64,000 bases of DNA from Paracyclopina nana (Eukaryota; Arthropoda; Copepoda; Cyclopoida; Cyclopettidae): assembly GCA_019096065.1 (NCBI GenBank), contig JAGUCH010000009.1:506001-570000 (forward strand), in the 5' to 3' direction. A program made the translations under genes and the position numbers. Under the pieces are notes generated by a model. The model saw nothing but the letters and a program-made list of their open reading frames with translations. It did not search any database and was not told the DNA's origin. This document shows, one piece after another, positions 14,379 to 26,567 of this stretch (the stretch's first letter is position 1; each line of letters begins with the position of its first letter).

Positions 14379-17300
14379 TCACACCTTGATTGGCAAGTTT
14401 GTCAAAGACGAGCCGGAATCATGCAACAACTGTCCTTGTCCATCCTTGATCCTCACTCGTCCAGTTGAGTAACGAGTCTCCAATTTGCCATCATCATGAA
14501 GAATTTTCACAGTTCCATCCGGATATTCTCTTTGCTATGAGAAAAAATATCATCACTACTTTTGCATTCGAATCCAAAACAAACTGACTTTTCCAACAAT
14601 AATGCAAGGAATATAAAACAGATCATATTTGTGAAAGGTTTCTTTAGAATTAGACTTTTTTACCTTGAAAGTTGAAGTATGTATTTCCTTTTGGCCATTG
14701 GGCAGTAAAAGAGTTCGATCTCCATTAGGAGCAACAATGACTTTGGTTCCATCCGGAAAATTAATGTTTTCTGTCCCATCAACATCCATCCGCTTCACTG
14801 ATCCATCCGAAAACGAAATTTGTAGCGTTCCATTGGGATATCGGATTTCTTCTTGGCCACTTTAAAAGAAAACGTAACCTATTATATTATGTTCTTAGAC
14901 ATCCAAGGTAGCAATTAAATACTCAAATAATAAGATTATGAATGTCTTGTACTTTAAGTAACAGTTGGACTTACTTGTTGAACTGGAGAACTTCTTTGCC
15001 ATCCAGATATGTCAAGTGCCATGTTTGTGTTTGCGAATAGAAATATTTTAGGAGTCCAGATGGCAATTTTTCCTTGATGTCGCCATTGTAATAATATACT
15101 TTGGTTGTTTTCCCATCTGAGCTGATGTCTTTTCGGTTTCCATTGCTGTAGACAATTTCAATGCTTCCATCGCTGTAGATTTTCTCTGTTGTTCCCTTTG
15201 CCTCATTATTCTTCACTTCAGCAATTGAGACAGGCTGAAGATTGTCGTCATTGATTTCTTCCGCTGTTTTTTGCGTCACTAGACTGGAAGACACTAGTGT
15301 CATGTCTGAATCCAATGACTCCGCAGGACTGAAGGACATTTGTTGCGAGTTCAAAGACTTTGAAGATGTCATCTCAATTATTGCATCTGGAAAATCCAAT
15401 TTAGCATTACTTGAGGAAGGATTGTCGTTGATGCTTAACTTCTTGTCGGTTTTAAATGGATTTTCAATGAGACGAGTCGAGACTTTAGATGAAACTGTTT
15501 TCATTTTCAGTTTGTGGTTCTCTTCATGCAGCAATTGGTTCTCCTTCCCAAGGATCTTGATTTGTTCCTGCAACTTGGACAAGGATGGTCCCCACTTTGC
15601 TTCCTTGCGCTGCAATTCCTCAGTCAACTTTTGCACTTTGCCCTGCAATTCTTCAACCTCCTCGATTGCTTCATGGTTGAGGTTGGCCTTCTTGTCTTTG
15701 ATGCTCTTTTCCAGCAATGTCTTGTCACGTTTCAGGCGCTTCTTCTCCTCATCGAGCTTCTTCTTTTCGAGTTCTTTTGATGCTTCAAATTCTTGCACAT
15801 CTTTCGCCAGCTGCTTTCGATCTTGAGCTAGCTTCCTTCTGGCAGAGTTCAAACTTGCATTTTCCTTCTGGAAGAACTCAACTTCCTTTCGTAATTCTGC
15901 TAATTTGGCATTCAACATGGTGGCCTCAAAATCATGCTCGCTACGCCTGCTCAGAGTTGACATTGGGGATCTGTCAACGCTCTTGCTCCTTTTCTTTGAA
16001 CTTGGCCCGGATTTGGCCTTTTTTCTGCTGCCCCGTCCAGCTTCTTCTTTCATTCGACGCTCTTCCCTTTCTTTGGTGAAAATGCTCCAGATTAAGTATG
16101 AGGGAGAATGTCGTGGAACTCTTGGCGGTGAAAAGGATAACTCCTCATCCCTAAAAGAAAGTTCCCCCAATTTAAAAGTCCAGGCATCAAATGTTGTTTT
16201 ACCTGAAGTGCACATTCTTCTTTGAGTGGGATAAACCTAATGACTTTTTCCTTCCATCTTTGTGAGGCTTGGTGCCCTCATTGTCGCTTGACCAATTGTC
16301 ATCGCCATTGAGGACCAACTGATGTGCTTGATTGACATCCCTAACAATCCCTTGATCAGCATCATCATTAATTAGGGTGATGTCATCTTTGTCATCCTCA
16401 TCCAGGATGGCCCCTTTCTGCTGCAAAAAGGCATGTATGTCTTTCATGAGGATTTCATCAGTGTCCTCATTGATGGTATTTTCTTTTTCAGGTGTCAACA
16501 TTGTTTCATTTGACCTCTTTGGAATTGGACTTGGCATCATGCTGTTATTAGCCATGAGTCCCCTGACTTTGGATGAAGTCGAGCAAAATGAAGAATCCAA
16601 GGCGGCTTCTTCCAAAAGCTCAAAGGCTCGCAAGTCTTCAGAGTCTTTTTTCTCTGCCTTTTCTAGCTTGCCCATGAAAGACAATTCAACAGAGTCGTCC
16701 AATCCATCTTCATTGATCATTTCTTTGAAAGCTTTCTCCTTTTGTGCAAAAGAAGCCTGAAAGGCACCAATTGAGTTTTTAATAAAAATAATTATATTTA
16801 GTAAATAATGCTCTTGAATTTTATGCTAGAAAAATATTGGTAGACATAGCTTGACACATTTTAGACGCACATGAATTAGTTTGAAGCAGTCAGACACATT
16901 TGATTCATTTAAGTAAAATTGACTAAGCTTAACATTTTTTATTAAATCTGAATTAATTGACTCAATGATTAGCAATAATATATGGCTATTATGATTGAAA
17001 CATTTGGCTCAGTTTGAAACATTAGACTTAGCATAACATTTTTCACTCAGTTTGACATATTTTACTCATTTAGACGGGTATAATAGTTAAAGGCTAATCA
17101 GTAAAAGGCTATTTGGTGTAAGGCTAATAGGTTAAAGGCTAATTGGTAAAAGGCAAGATTGGTAAAAGGCTATATAAAAAAGCAGATGTTTTTTTAGTGA
17201 TAGCCCAACCAGAAATTCTGAGCCCTCATACGCCAAAAAACTCTCAGTGAAACTTATATGTTTTATCAACATTGCGTTTAAGTCATTATGTAACATTAAC

Positions 17301-18939
17301 TACCTTGACACCTTGGTTAAATCAAAAACACCTATTTTCCGTGTCACCTTTGATTTTTTTTCAATTTTGTTACGTAGGTGGTACTGAAGGTAATGTTACA
17401 TAACGACATAAACTCAACCTGGGTAAAACGAAGGAGTGCTAACACGTTACAATAACTTGAAGAAAACATGGGAAAATTTCTGGTTGGGATCGAGTGGTTG
17501 ATTGGTAGACAACATATCTCAATTTTTCATTTTACAAACAAGACTTACTTGTCAAGACTTGGCTGACCAAGCTGATCAAAATTGTTAAGACTAAGCAAGA
17601 TTTGATCCTTTAGTCGCCATGGAACTTTCCTAAATTTTCCTTTCCATATCAGTGAAGCATTTAAAGAACAGGTAACCACTTATATGAAGCTGAGCATGCA
17701 CGCGAGCTTGACCAGGGCTTCATCTTTACCGAGCAATCAATCCTGACAGACAATTCTACTTAAGAATTACAAAACTTCTGGCAGTTTGAAAGAGCTTTTG
17801 GGGATATCACTGAATCCAGACATTATAAAGATTAGTTTAGTGCATATATTTCAATTAACCATCAAAGTATGGTGCAGATGAGCGAACACACTTGCTTGGA
17901 CCTAGCTTATTTTCAATGCTGGAACTTCAATGATCGAAACAGATGTCATTGAATATTTTTTGGCTCTTCAATCAATCTCAATTTAGCCTTTGTGTTTGGT
18001 AGCCTTTGGCCAATCTAGCCTTTGGCCAATTAGCCTTTCACCCTTTAGCCTTTAACCAAATTGCCTTTTACCGTTTAGCCTTTAACCAGTAGAGCCATTT
18101 AGACACATCAAGTTTGACTGATTTGACTTAGTTTAGCATCTTATCCTCAGTTGGACATAATTGACTCAGACTTGACACATTTGACTCAGTTCAACAAAAC
18201 TGACATACTCATAAGACTCAGTATTCACGCATTTGACTTTTTTTGACGTAAGTGGTGCACTTAAAAAGTAGTAAAAGCTTTGAAAAAATCAACATACTTG
18301 AGGCTCCATTGACTGCGGTTTCAACTTGACTGTTGATGTTTTCTTTATGGATTTTTTTGGAGGTTTACCACTGGCCACATTGGGGCAAGACACACTTGTC
18401 TTCAGTAAACGCATCCCTTGGGACTTGGAATTAATATTGGAGATCAACGAAGAATTTGATCCTGATGACAAACGGTAACGTGCCAATCCGGATCTTCGTC
18501 TAAGGAATGCTTTTTGTCCTGAAGAAGACCTGACGTTGTCATTGTTAGCAAACGAAGGACTCATTTCTTCTTTAGTTAGATTATCAAGGAGAAGTTCTTC
18601 AAACGTCTTTGTGATTGCCTGGATTGGTTTGTCATCCGGATTGTGGTCTTTGATACTCTTCGTGGAAGACAATGACTGACTTGCCCAAGATGGAAGCGAA
18701 GATGAGTTGCAATCTTCAACTTCTTCGCTGTGAAGACTCGACAAGTCTTGATTAGTCGTTTTGTCGTCATCGTCATCTTCACTGTCGATGTCTGCTTCTT
18801 TGTTGTCATTGTTGAAGATTTGTTCAATCTGGAAGTTTTGCTCCTGCAAGAGTTGTTCTTCTTGTTGTCGTTGCCAATTCTTCAGTTCTTGCAGCCTTTG
18901 CAGTAAAAATCCAGTATGATCAAGGCTTTCTGCCTCCAT
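14379..18939 (-). CDS. CENPJ: Centromere protein J / CPAP / Sas-4, centriole assembly factor
   Basis: Five coding exons, complement(14379..14534, 14664..14859, 14975..16150, 16203..16756, 18298..18939); 907 residues. The N-terminal exon carries KTFEELLLDNLTKEE and FLRRRSGLARYRL, matching the tubulin/microtubule-binding region of CPAP (human FLKRGEGLARF). The middle exon is a long coiled coil. The C-terminus is the TCP10/G-box domain of repeated beta hairpins: YSDGSIEIVYSNGNRKDIS, YPNGTLQISFSDGSVKRM, LLPNGQKEIHTSTF, REYPDGTVKILHDDG. The protein sets centriole length and binds tubulin and STIL/Ana2. A non-coding 5' exon is likely, because an acceptor lies at 18954-18955 just upstream of the ATG. 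The 1.54-kb intron 16757-18297 holds repeats and a foldback element. AATAAA is on the minus strand near 14360. Confidence 0.93.
16840..17067. repeat. Degenerate TTTGACTCA/TTTGACACA tandem repeat, left block in CENPJ intron
   Basis: Loose repetition of words like TTTGACTCA, TTTGACACATTT and AGTTTGACAT, interrupted by the foldback element 17076-18096 and resuming at 18105-18250. Units are 16-20 bp and strongly diverged. Confidence 0.6.
17076..18096. mobile_element. AAAGGC foldback DNA element, copy 1, 8-bp target duplication
   Basis: The left end GGGTATAATAGTTAAAGGC and the right end (other strand) GGCTCTACTGGTTAAAGGC open arrays of about 14-18 bp units, each with AAAGGCTAA followed by TTGGTAAA-type spacers, running inward for about 100 bp on both sides. 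The exact 8-bp duplication ATTTAGAC flanks it (17068-17075, 18097-18104). The interior holds a nested inverted-repeat element (17204-17488) and no transposase. Length 1021 bp. The termini match copy 2 at 47265-48295. Confidence 0.85.
17204..17488. mobile_element. Nested element with CCCAACCAGAAATT ends
   Basis: The 14-bp inverted ends CCCAACCAGAAATT and AATTTCTGGTTGGG enclose an inner palindrome around GTAACATTAACTACC and GGTAATGTTACATAACG. About 80 bp of its right part recurs at 51860-51950 (ACATAAACTCATCATGGGTA and following), so this is a dispersed family. Confidence 0.65.
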
Positions 18940-19836
18940 TTCACAATTATTGCCTGCAATCGAAGAAAAGATGTCAACCGCAAAAAGTGAACAATTTAAC
19001 TCGAATGAATTTGACAGACAAACCAGAATTCCACACAAAATTGACTGAATATTTGACTCAATTACTAACTAATTTAGTTTGAAAAACGGTTGCAATTAGA
19101 CGCATTTTTTTAACTTAAACGGAACTTAATTTGACATTTAGGGATCCAAGGTTTATTACAGTTTAAAGCTTGCTTGAGGTTCGCAAAGATTCTCGTTGTC
19201 TTTTGGGAAATTGAAGCCGATTTTTTCCGATCTGTTCAAACTCATTTCTTACCAGAATTTTATGGAAAAAGGCCGAAAGCTTCGCCAAATGGAAGGCGGC
19301 AAAGATTTTCACGAAAGCAAGAAATTAGTCAATTCTTCTCCCATTCTCGCAAATCTGAAATATTTTTCGTTTTCGCTTGTTGTTGTTTTGGAGCCAACTT
19401 TCAAATGAGAAAACTGAAATAGAGGGCGTGACGAGCGCTTTGTTTTTTGTTAGAATAACATTTGCGCCACCTAGCGGAGAATTGGCATATTTTGCTATTT
19501 GTTCGCCTTTGCCTTACTCAGTTTTAAAACTGTGAAAACTGAAAAGTTCCGCGAAATGAAGGTAATGTAAACAAGTCTACGAAAGCTGCGATAACCTGGA
19601 AAATCTCTTCGAATTGAAGTTTTAACTGAATCAAAAGTAAATATTGGTCTTTTGAACATTTTTGAAGAATTGGATGAGTTCAGCAATTATTACTCTCGAT
19701 TCAGAATTTGGTCAGCGTCAATCTGATGCTGAAGCAAACAATGAAAGAAAAGTCATCAAAAGTGGATGTGTTTTTCATCATTTCCCACGTTTTTCATCGT
19801 ACAGTTAGGAAAGAGTAAGATAATGCAAAGTACACA
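18940..19836. other. Intergenic, CENPJ upstream region
   Basis: The end of the TTTGACTCA-type repeat (about 19000-19140) is followed by a non-repetitive stretch with scattered CpG (19170-19440) that is the likely CENPJ promoter or 5' UTR. Short ORFs there show no family features. Confidence 0.4.
19464..19477. promoter_or_regulatory. CTCF-like motif
   Basis: GCGCCACCTAGCGG closely fits the CTCF core GCGCCNYCTRSTGG. It sits between the divergent flank of CENPJ and the 3' end of the P450 gene. This is motif similarity only. Confidence 0.3.
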
Positions 19837-21562
19837 CTAATATCTCTTTTCTGCTCTGACGTAAAGGCCATGCTTGACATAAGCAATTCCAGAGTAGGGA
19901 TCCAATTCAGTTGGCTCTTTGGTCTTCTCCGAAGGATGCAAGTTGTATCTCCGAATGATGTTTGCCAAAGCCAATTTTGCTTCCAAAAGGGCAAACCTCA
20001 TTCCCAAGCAACCCCTTGGTCCTTGGCCAAATGGAAGAAAAGCGCACCTAGAGTGTTAAAAAATAGCATAAGTTTTCTAAAATTGCATTGCTGATGGTTC
20101 ATGTTACGGATTTCTATTCGCCTTAGCCTCTCTTGTAAAATGATCAGGGTTGAACTCATGAGGATTGGGGTAGTATTTTGGGTTGGTATGCATTTGCATA
20201 ACATTTATCCAAACATCATTTCCCTTCTCAATCACCAAATCATGCCCAGGGATCTTGTAATCCTTGGTAGTATTCCTTTGGATGATTGCAATGGGGGAAC
20301 AAAACCTGAGGGTCTCTGATATGATTTGATCCAAATAGTTCATTTTTTGAATGCTCTCATAATTTATTGGCATGTCAGAGTCACCAGTGACCTCCTCAAT
20401 TTCTGCTCTCAGCCGATCTTGAATGTCTGGGTTTTTTGACAGCTGATAGCAAGCATAAGCCAATGTTGTACCAGTGGTGTCATATCCTGCAACCATCAAA
20501 ACTATGGCAGTTGCCACAATAACCAGTTCGTCAAATTCTCCTTTTTTGGGCACATGGTTCAATGCAGCATCCTAAATGTAATGTAATGTGTTTTTGTAGT
20601 GTTTCAAATAAGGCACAAACCTTTTCAAACTGGTCATCCTCATCCTTGTGCTCATCCATTGCTACTTCTCCCTTGATGGCATCAAGCATAAGGTCAATCA
20701 AGTCATTTCGCCTTGTCTTTGTCTCCCTTCGATGTTTCAGTGAAGCAATGACAGCATCATAAAAGAATTCAGTCTCTGTAACCTTTGTCATAGGGACATC
20801 TAGGGATTTCAATAGTGCTTTTCCAAAAGGTAAAAGCACAATCAAGAACTTAATGGCCTCTAATTTTGTTCCCTTAAAAATATTGCTAGCATACTCAACA
20901 AACTTAGAATCTTTGTTAGAAAAAGACTCGGCATCAACACCAAATGCACAAGATGCTATGGTATCCATGCTGTATTTGCCAAGCATTTCTTTGAGTTCAA
21001 AATCTTCACTTGCTGTAACCTTTGCATCAATGGCCTGTATCAATTTGTCAGAAGTTTCTTGGATGAAAGCCATCATGGCTTTCATTTTCCCTGACGTAAA
21101 AATGGGTGAAAATGTGGAGCGAAGGTTCTTCCACATTTCTCCAGTCGCATTTGTCATTTGAGTGGTCCAAATGATGTCTGATCGATGCTTGGTTGCAAAA
21201 AGGTTATTGGTTGCTGCTCCATTTCGGTCAATGAAATAGTCAAAATCCTTGATAAGAATATTTTTAGCCAAATCTGCATCGTTGACCACCAGAATTTTCC
21301 CAGCCATGAAATAGATACCATAGTAAGGCAATGATTTTGTTTCTTCGGAGTGGCTCAGAAACTCATCATTCAAATGCCTGCTTTTAGTGAAAAAGCTTGG
21401 GATTGATCCAAATGGAAAAGATGGCTTGATTGTGTAAACTCCTCGCGTTGACCAGTATGTCCATTTCCATTGGAAATACCCATAAATAGCCAATAACGCA
21501 GTTCCAATAAGCAGTAATATCTCCACCAGCATTGTGGCAGCACTGATGCAATACTTTTCCAA
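19837..21562 (-). CDS. Cytochrome P450, clan-3-like (CYP3/CYP6 type)
   Basis: Three exons, complement(19837..20047, 20108..20571, 20621..21562); 538 residues. N-terminal membrane anchor (LLLIGTALLAIYGY). I-helix AGYDTT at 342-347, K-helix ETLR at 400-403, a PERF-like FNPDHF, and the heme loop FGQGPRGCLG with the iron ligand C482. All catalytic landmarks are present, so it should be an active microsomal monooxygenase; the substrate cannot be predicted. An internal ATG ten codons downstream (21532), directly before the hydrophobic anchor, may be the real start. A TATAAAA box lies upstream. Confidence 0.93.
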
Positions 21563-21999
21563 ATGTCTACAATGAACTATAAGCCTTAATCTATGAAATC
21601 AGTTGCATTTATTTACTTGTAATGACTCACCAAATTTGATTTAACTTATGATGCAACTACTCTTGCCAATGTCAGCTGATGTAAGATATTTTATAGGCCT
21701 GGTAAGAAAAAGTATAATGTGCGTTATACCTAGAAATTGTGCCCACAGGTGAACAAACTCTGCTATTACTCCTCACTCTGGCAATTTATCGCAAAATTAA
21801 CACAAAAAACACTCAACCTATCATCTAGCGAAACACATGTCATGCCACTTAATCCAATGATAAAGCATGGCTAGAAGGAATGTTAAGCAATCACGCACAG
21901 TTTTAACTTTTAGTTGAAAAATGTTTTACAAATCCATAAAATTGTTTTTATTTCTAATTGGTCATGAGTGAAGGAGCAGTTTTCTGTCTTCCTTGGTTC
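21563..21999. other. Intergenic, P450 promoter side
   Basis: AT-rich. Holds the P450 TATA box and, near 21948, the minus-strand AATAAA of the neighbouring oxidoreductase. Confidence 0.4.
21689..21695 (-). promoter_or_regulatory. TATA box of the P450 gene
   Basis: TATAAAA on the minus strand, 127 bp upstream of the P450 ATG; transcription would start near 21660. Confidence 0.5.
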
Positions 22000-22857
22000 T
22001 CAATAAAATTGCAATAAAAGTCTTAATTGACTGAAGCAATAAGTGTAACCAACAATGTTTGATGTGCTGTCAAATACAGTTCCTCCTCCAATGACCCAAA
22101 TATTGTCAACTCCTTGATGATCATACAAATCCCAATGATATCCTTTGGCTGCATTCTCAACATTCCATCTTGGGTGATAGTCAAAGGCCTTTGTGCTTAT
22201 TATTTCAACATTGTCACCATCAAAGCCTTGGCAGTAATGATCCAACAGTTTCTTTTGTGTGTCATAGATGCTAGGATTACAGTCGCAGTATTGGAAAACA
22301 GTGAATGTAAGCGGACCGGAAAAAGGGCTTGAGTCATTGTAAGCAAAGTTTCTGGCTGCATACTCCTGTGGTGTAATTTCTAAGCTTGCAGCATGTGTGT
22401 CCCAATCAATCATCACTGAAATGTCATAAGTAGGTGAACTGAGATGCTGAGCAAAAAACTGAGACCTGGCTTTTATAACCAAGTTCTTCACCTCTATATA
22501 TACAGACACTGATGCAGTATGATGTTTGGAGCCATCTAATATTTCTTGCAAGCCCTTTCCTACAATAGATTTTGGCTTGGAAAGCCTTCCTAAAGTTTGT
22601 GGGAGCCCTGCCCATATTAGGAACTCAAATAGCTCTTGATCACCGCTTTGGCTGGTTAGTTGAAACTCTGATCCTCCTTTGACTTTGTTGATGTCAGTTA
22701 CCTCATAGTTGTACTGGATGTTTACATTTTGGTCCTTTGCCATTATTTCAAATAGTTGAGTGAATGTTTTGTCTTTCAAGTAGAATATTCTGTCCCCAGT
22801 CAACTGATCAACCACTAGTGATGGAGATGCCCAGATTAAACCATAGATAAGTGGCCC
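22000..22857 (-). pseudogene. FAD-dependent amine-oxidase-like protein, 5' truncated
   Basis: Open for 285 codons on the minus strand from the repeat border at 22858 to TAA at 22000. The C-terminal IWVIGGGTVFDSTSNIVGY and the middle LIWAGLPQTLGRL fit the second half of FAD-dependent amine-oxidase-like oxidoreductases. The N-terminal FAD-binding GxGxxG part is missing. The reading frame runs straight into a tandem repeat (22864-23230), and no exon for the missing half was found upstream. It looks cut by repeat insertion or expansion; a living gene with a distant first exon is the alternative. Confidence 0.55.
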
Positions 22858-22863
22858 TTAAAA

Positions 22864-23225
22864 TTGACTCAGCTGCCTCAAATTTTCAGCACAGCTCAGC
22901 AAAGGGTCAAGATTGCTGAGTCTGATCTTAGCTGAAAAAAAGTACTAGTGTGGGCGTTTCAGGGCAGCCAAAAAACGGATTTTGTAGATCCTTGCTTAAT
23001 CTACATGTTGGAATTAACTCAGGTGCCTCAAATTCTCAGCAAAACTCAGCATGGGGTCAAGAATGCTGAGTCAGGTCTCAGATGAGAGTAAATGACTCTT
23101 TTATCTGTTTCTATTTTATGCTTGTCAACTTTCAGTACATTGGCAGTATTTAGTAGTTATTTTGTAGATCCTCACTAGATCTACAGGTTGGGGTTGACTC
23201 AGGTGCCTCAAACTCAAAAATATGA
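22864..23225. repeat. Tandem repeat, units of about 150-180 bp
   Basis: Units begin TTGACTCAGGTGCCTCAAA near 22864, 23014 and 23194 (last one partial) and share TTTTGTAGATCCT and GGGTCAAGAATGCTGAGTC. The array sits exactly at the broken 5' end of the FAD oxidoreductase. Confidence 0.8.
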
Positions 23226-23425
23226 GTTAGTTATCATTTGTGGGCAGTATTTAGTATTTGCGTGTTTGTGTGCGATAGTGCGCGTTCGTGCGCGTTTGTG
23301 CGCGATTGTGGGCAGTATTTAGTATTCGCGCGTTTGTGTGCGATAGTGCGCGTTCGTGCGCGTTTGTGCGCGGTAGTACGCGATAGTGCGCGTTTGTGCG
23401 CGATTGTGTGCAGTATTTAGAATAT
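23226..23425. repeat. GTGCGCGTTTGTGCGCGAT-type minisatellite
   Basis: CpG-rich units (GTGCGCG, TTCGTGCGCG, CGATAGTGCGC) with two higher-order copies that include GGGCAGTATTTAGTATT. Unusual base composition in an AT-rich region. Confidence 0.8.
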
Positions 23426-23950
23426 GCGTTTTGTTTCTCTCCCAAATTGTCTACTTGGAGCAATTTGGGCCTGAAGAAATGAGTCTTAGGATCTTGGCCA
23501 AAATATGTTTATATTTGCACTTGATTTATTATTGTCAATGGCAACATTTGGCACTGGAGTTGTGAATTCTTAAGAGGATCTCACACTATATAAACATATA
23601 ATGAGCTTTGGTGACGCATTGCACGGTTAGAATCTGATTCAGAAAAACTGAAATGTGAATGAAAAACAATCAAGTAGTCTTTGAGCACACTTTTGTCTCA
23701 AAATATAAAGGTATAATATTGTACAACTAGGATAAACTCAACTTACTTGAGAGTTGGAATTTGATCCAGATTTCACCTAATATATATCATCTTCATTTTG
23801 CTGCAAATATTTTAAGTACTGTAGCATGAAAAGTGAATCAGTTATAATTGGCTGACAAAACCTCTTTAAATATTTCAATGCACAACAACGACAACAAACC
23901 TTGTTGTAAGAAAGCAAACTGATTAGTTACAAAATAGCAACTTGGGCAGC
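23426..23950. other. Upstream region of the PAN/EGF/Kelch gene
   Basis: AT-rich. A TATATAAA at 23587-23594 could be the plus-strand promoter of the gene starting at 23951; the leader would be about 330 nt. No other feature seen. Confidence 0.35.
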
Positions 23951-26496
23951 ATGTTGGCATTTCTTAGACAACTAGCTATGCTGCTCATTATTAATGCTGA
24001 ATTATCCTCATCAACCTTATTTGGCAGATCTAAAAATATTTCTCTCACTGCATGGAATTCCGCAGTGAAATATACAACTGTGGATATTGCGAATACAATC
24101 ATTGAATGCAGCGCTGTTTGCCAGTCTTTTAAAGCGGTCCACGGTTGCAATGGATTTCAATTTGATGCATTCACCAAAAAATGTGTGCTTGCTAACCTTA
24201 CTTTCTTGCAAGATGAACAACCTGATGTTGAAAATACAGTAAGAGTACCTTGAAACGATCTATATATTCTAATGAGCAAAACTTGTAGATATTTCACTTT
24301 GACTTGAGCTTTGTTGGGAAGCTTAAAATGGGATGCTATGGAAGCACAGATTGCTGCAGGCCAGATAATCAGTGCGATTTATATGAAGGAGACTGCAGCT
24401 CTGATGAAGATTGCAAAGGAGGCGGATACATTTGTGGTACCAAGAACTGTTTAACATTTGGACTTGCAAATAGAGTTGGAGGGCAATGGGATAGCAATGA
24501 TGACTGCTGTGAAAGAAGGTGCACTCCGGAACATCCTTGTCCTCAAGGAGACGGTGATTGTGATACCAATTTCGACTGCTTCAAACCAACTTGGCAAAGT
24601 TGTGCGGCCAAAAGTTGCTTGAACAACACCTTTTTCCCTCTCTCCAAGTACTCTAACAATACTCTGGCCAAATACACTGCTGATGATGACTGTTGCTTGA
24701 GAAATTGCAGACCTGACGCCAAATGCAATAACAACATGGAAGGTTGCGAGACAAATGAAGACTGCAATGATGGTTATGAGTGCCTTGCTAACGGATTCTG
24801 CATGGATATTGATGAATGTAGTGCAAATGGCACTGGAATACCATATTGTGGCCAAAATGCAATATGCAACAACACAATTGGCTCATTTACCTGCCAATGC
24901 AATTCTGGATTTGAGCTTCATGTCCCAAACCTGGGCTGCTCGGATATCAATGAATGCTTACAAAACCCTGCTCCAGGATGTGCCTTAAGGACAACTTGCA
25001 CAAATTCGATTGGCTCTCATGCATGTGAATGTAGACCAGGATACGCTGGTGATCCATATGTTGAATGCCTTGACATTGATGAATGCGCATTGGGCGGAAT
25101 GTATGCTTGTACATTTGGGGCAAAATCTGGAGTTGCTGATATGGCTTGCATCAATTGGCCAGGATCATATAAGTGTGTTGACTCAGCAATGATCAATGGA
25201 GGTACAAGCTATCAATGGCATATGCTAAATGCTAAAAACAAAGACAACCCCACAACTTCATTGACAAAGTGTCAAAGTCATGGTCTACCAAACATGGAGT
25301 CCAACAGATGCTATGCATTTGCTGCATATGTCAATGATTATCTATTCATTTGCGGGGGCTATTACAGAGGAGTCAACCGTGATACAAGGGAATGCCGAAA
25401 GCTCAATCTTGACTCAAAAGCTTATGAGCCAATGGCCAGCATGAATAGGTTTAGAAGGCACATGACTTTCAACTATGTAGAGGACAAGATATATGCGCTT
25501 GGCGGTCGTAGATATAATGGGGATTTGGCTGGAAGTCCAGCTCAAAATACAGCCGAAACTGGGAACCCATGTGAAAAAACAATGGAGGAATATGACATTG
25601 AATTTGATACATGGTCCATGTCTACAAGTTTTCCTCAACCATATGGACTTCATAGACATTGTGCTGTCACTGTTGACTATCGCCTTTTTGTGGTGGGAGG
25701 TGAAAATTGCAAGTCAACAAGTTTAGATACTGCTTACATCTATGATACACGGGCCAAGGAATGGACACTTTTGAATGGGAAAATGCCCATTGCAGCCTAT
25801 GACATAGCTTGTACTCAGGTGTACTTTCCTGATGGAAAGCAAGCAATTGTAGTTGCTGGAGGTTACACCTCTGGTGTGAGCAGGAGGAGTAATGTCCATT
25901 ACCTTGATTTGAGTAATGTTAATGGAGATTGGGTATCCATGCCTGCTCTTCCAGTGAATTGGGCTGAAATGCCGCAACTAGCATACTTAGGAAAGTAAGT
26001 AGATCAGTAGATCCTTAGTAAACATACCATTTTTAGCAAGTTGATCTTTAGAACTTTGGTCATGTGGAGTGGTTATACACAAACATCGAATTGGGGACCC
26101 TATCATGTGTATGTGATGGACTGGAGCAATAATCAATGGACAAGAAATAATAATATCAGGATTGGAGGAGATGAAGTCTGGAATGCTTACACAGTCATTT
26201 CTTCAACTCACTTTCCAAGCCTGGATTGTTACAACACCCAATGGTCAGCCTGCATTGATGCAAATATCAACAATGCAGGCAATGACATCTCAAATACAGT
26301 CACTTCATCAAATGAGGAGTGTGCGGACTATTGCTTCTCTGTATCTGGATGTATTCTATGGGTAAGGAGTAAAACGGATGGGGTATGTTTTGCTAAAAAT
26401 GCTGTATCTCAAAATACAGCAAGCACAGCCCACACAAGAGGCTTAATGAGCAACTGCTTTTATCACTGGCTTGGTAGTTCAACTATCCAACAATAA
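23951..26496 (+). CDS. Secreted PAN-EGF-Kelch multidomain protein
   Basis: join(23951..24238, 24289..25994, 26037..26496), 817 residues, phases 0 and 2. Signal peptide (LAMLLIINAELSSS), then a PAN/apple-like module (C-SAVCQSF-GCNGFQF-CVL). Cys-rich modules of the type DDCCxRxC...GDCDTNFDC follow, as seen in some crustacean extracellular proteins. Next come two clear calcium-binding EGF domains (DIDECSANG, DINECLQNP) and a third partial one (DIDECALGG), Kelch-type repeats (FICGGYYRG, IYALGGRRY, LFVVGGENC, IVVAGGYTSG) and a second PAN-like module at the C-terminus. Probably an extracellular adhesion or matrix protein. PAN modules flanking EGF and Kelch is not a domain order I recognise. Poly(A) signal near 26522. 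Confidence 0.85.
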
Positions 26497-26567
26497 CAAT
26501 AATCAATGATATATTTCACTGAATAAAAGTATTTGAATGAATCACAGACTCGGTTGCTTTAAATGTA

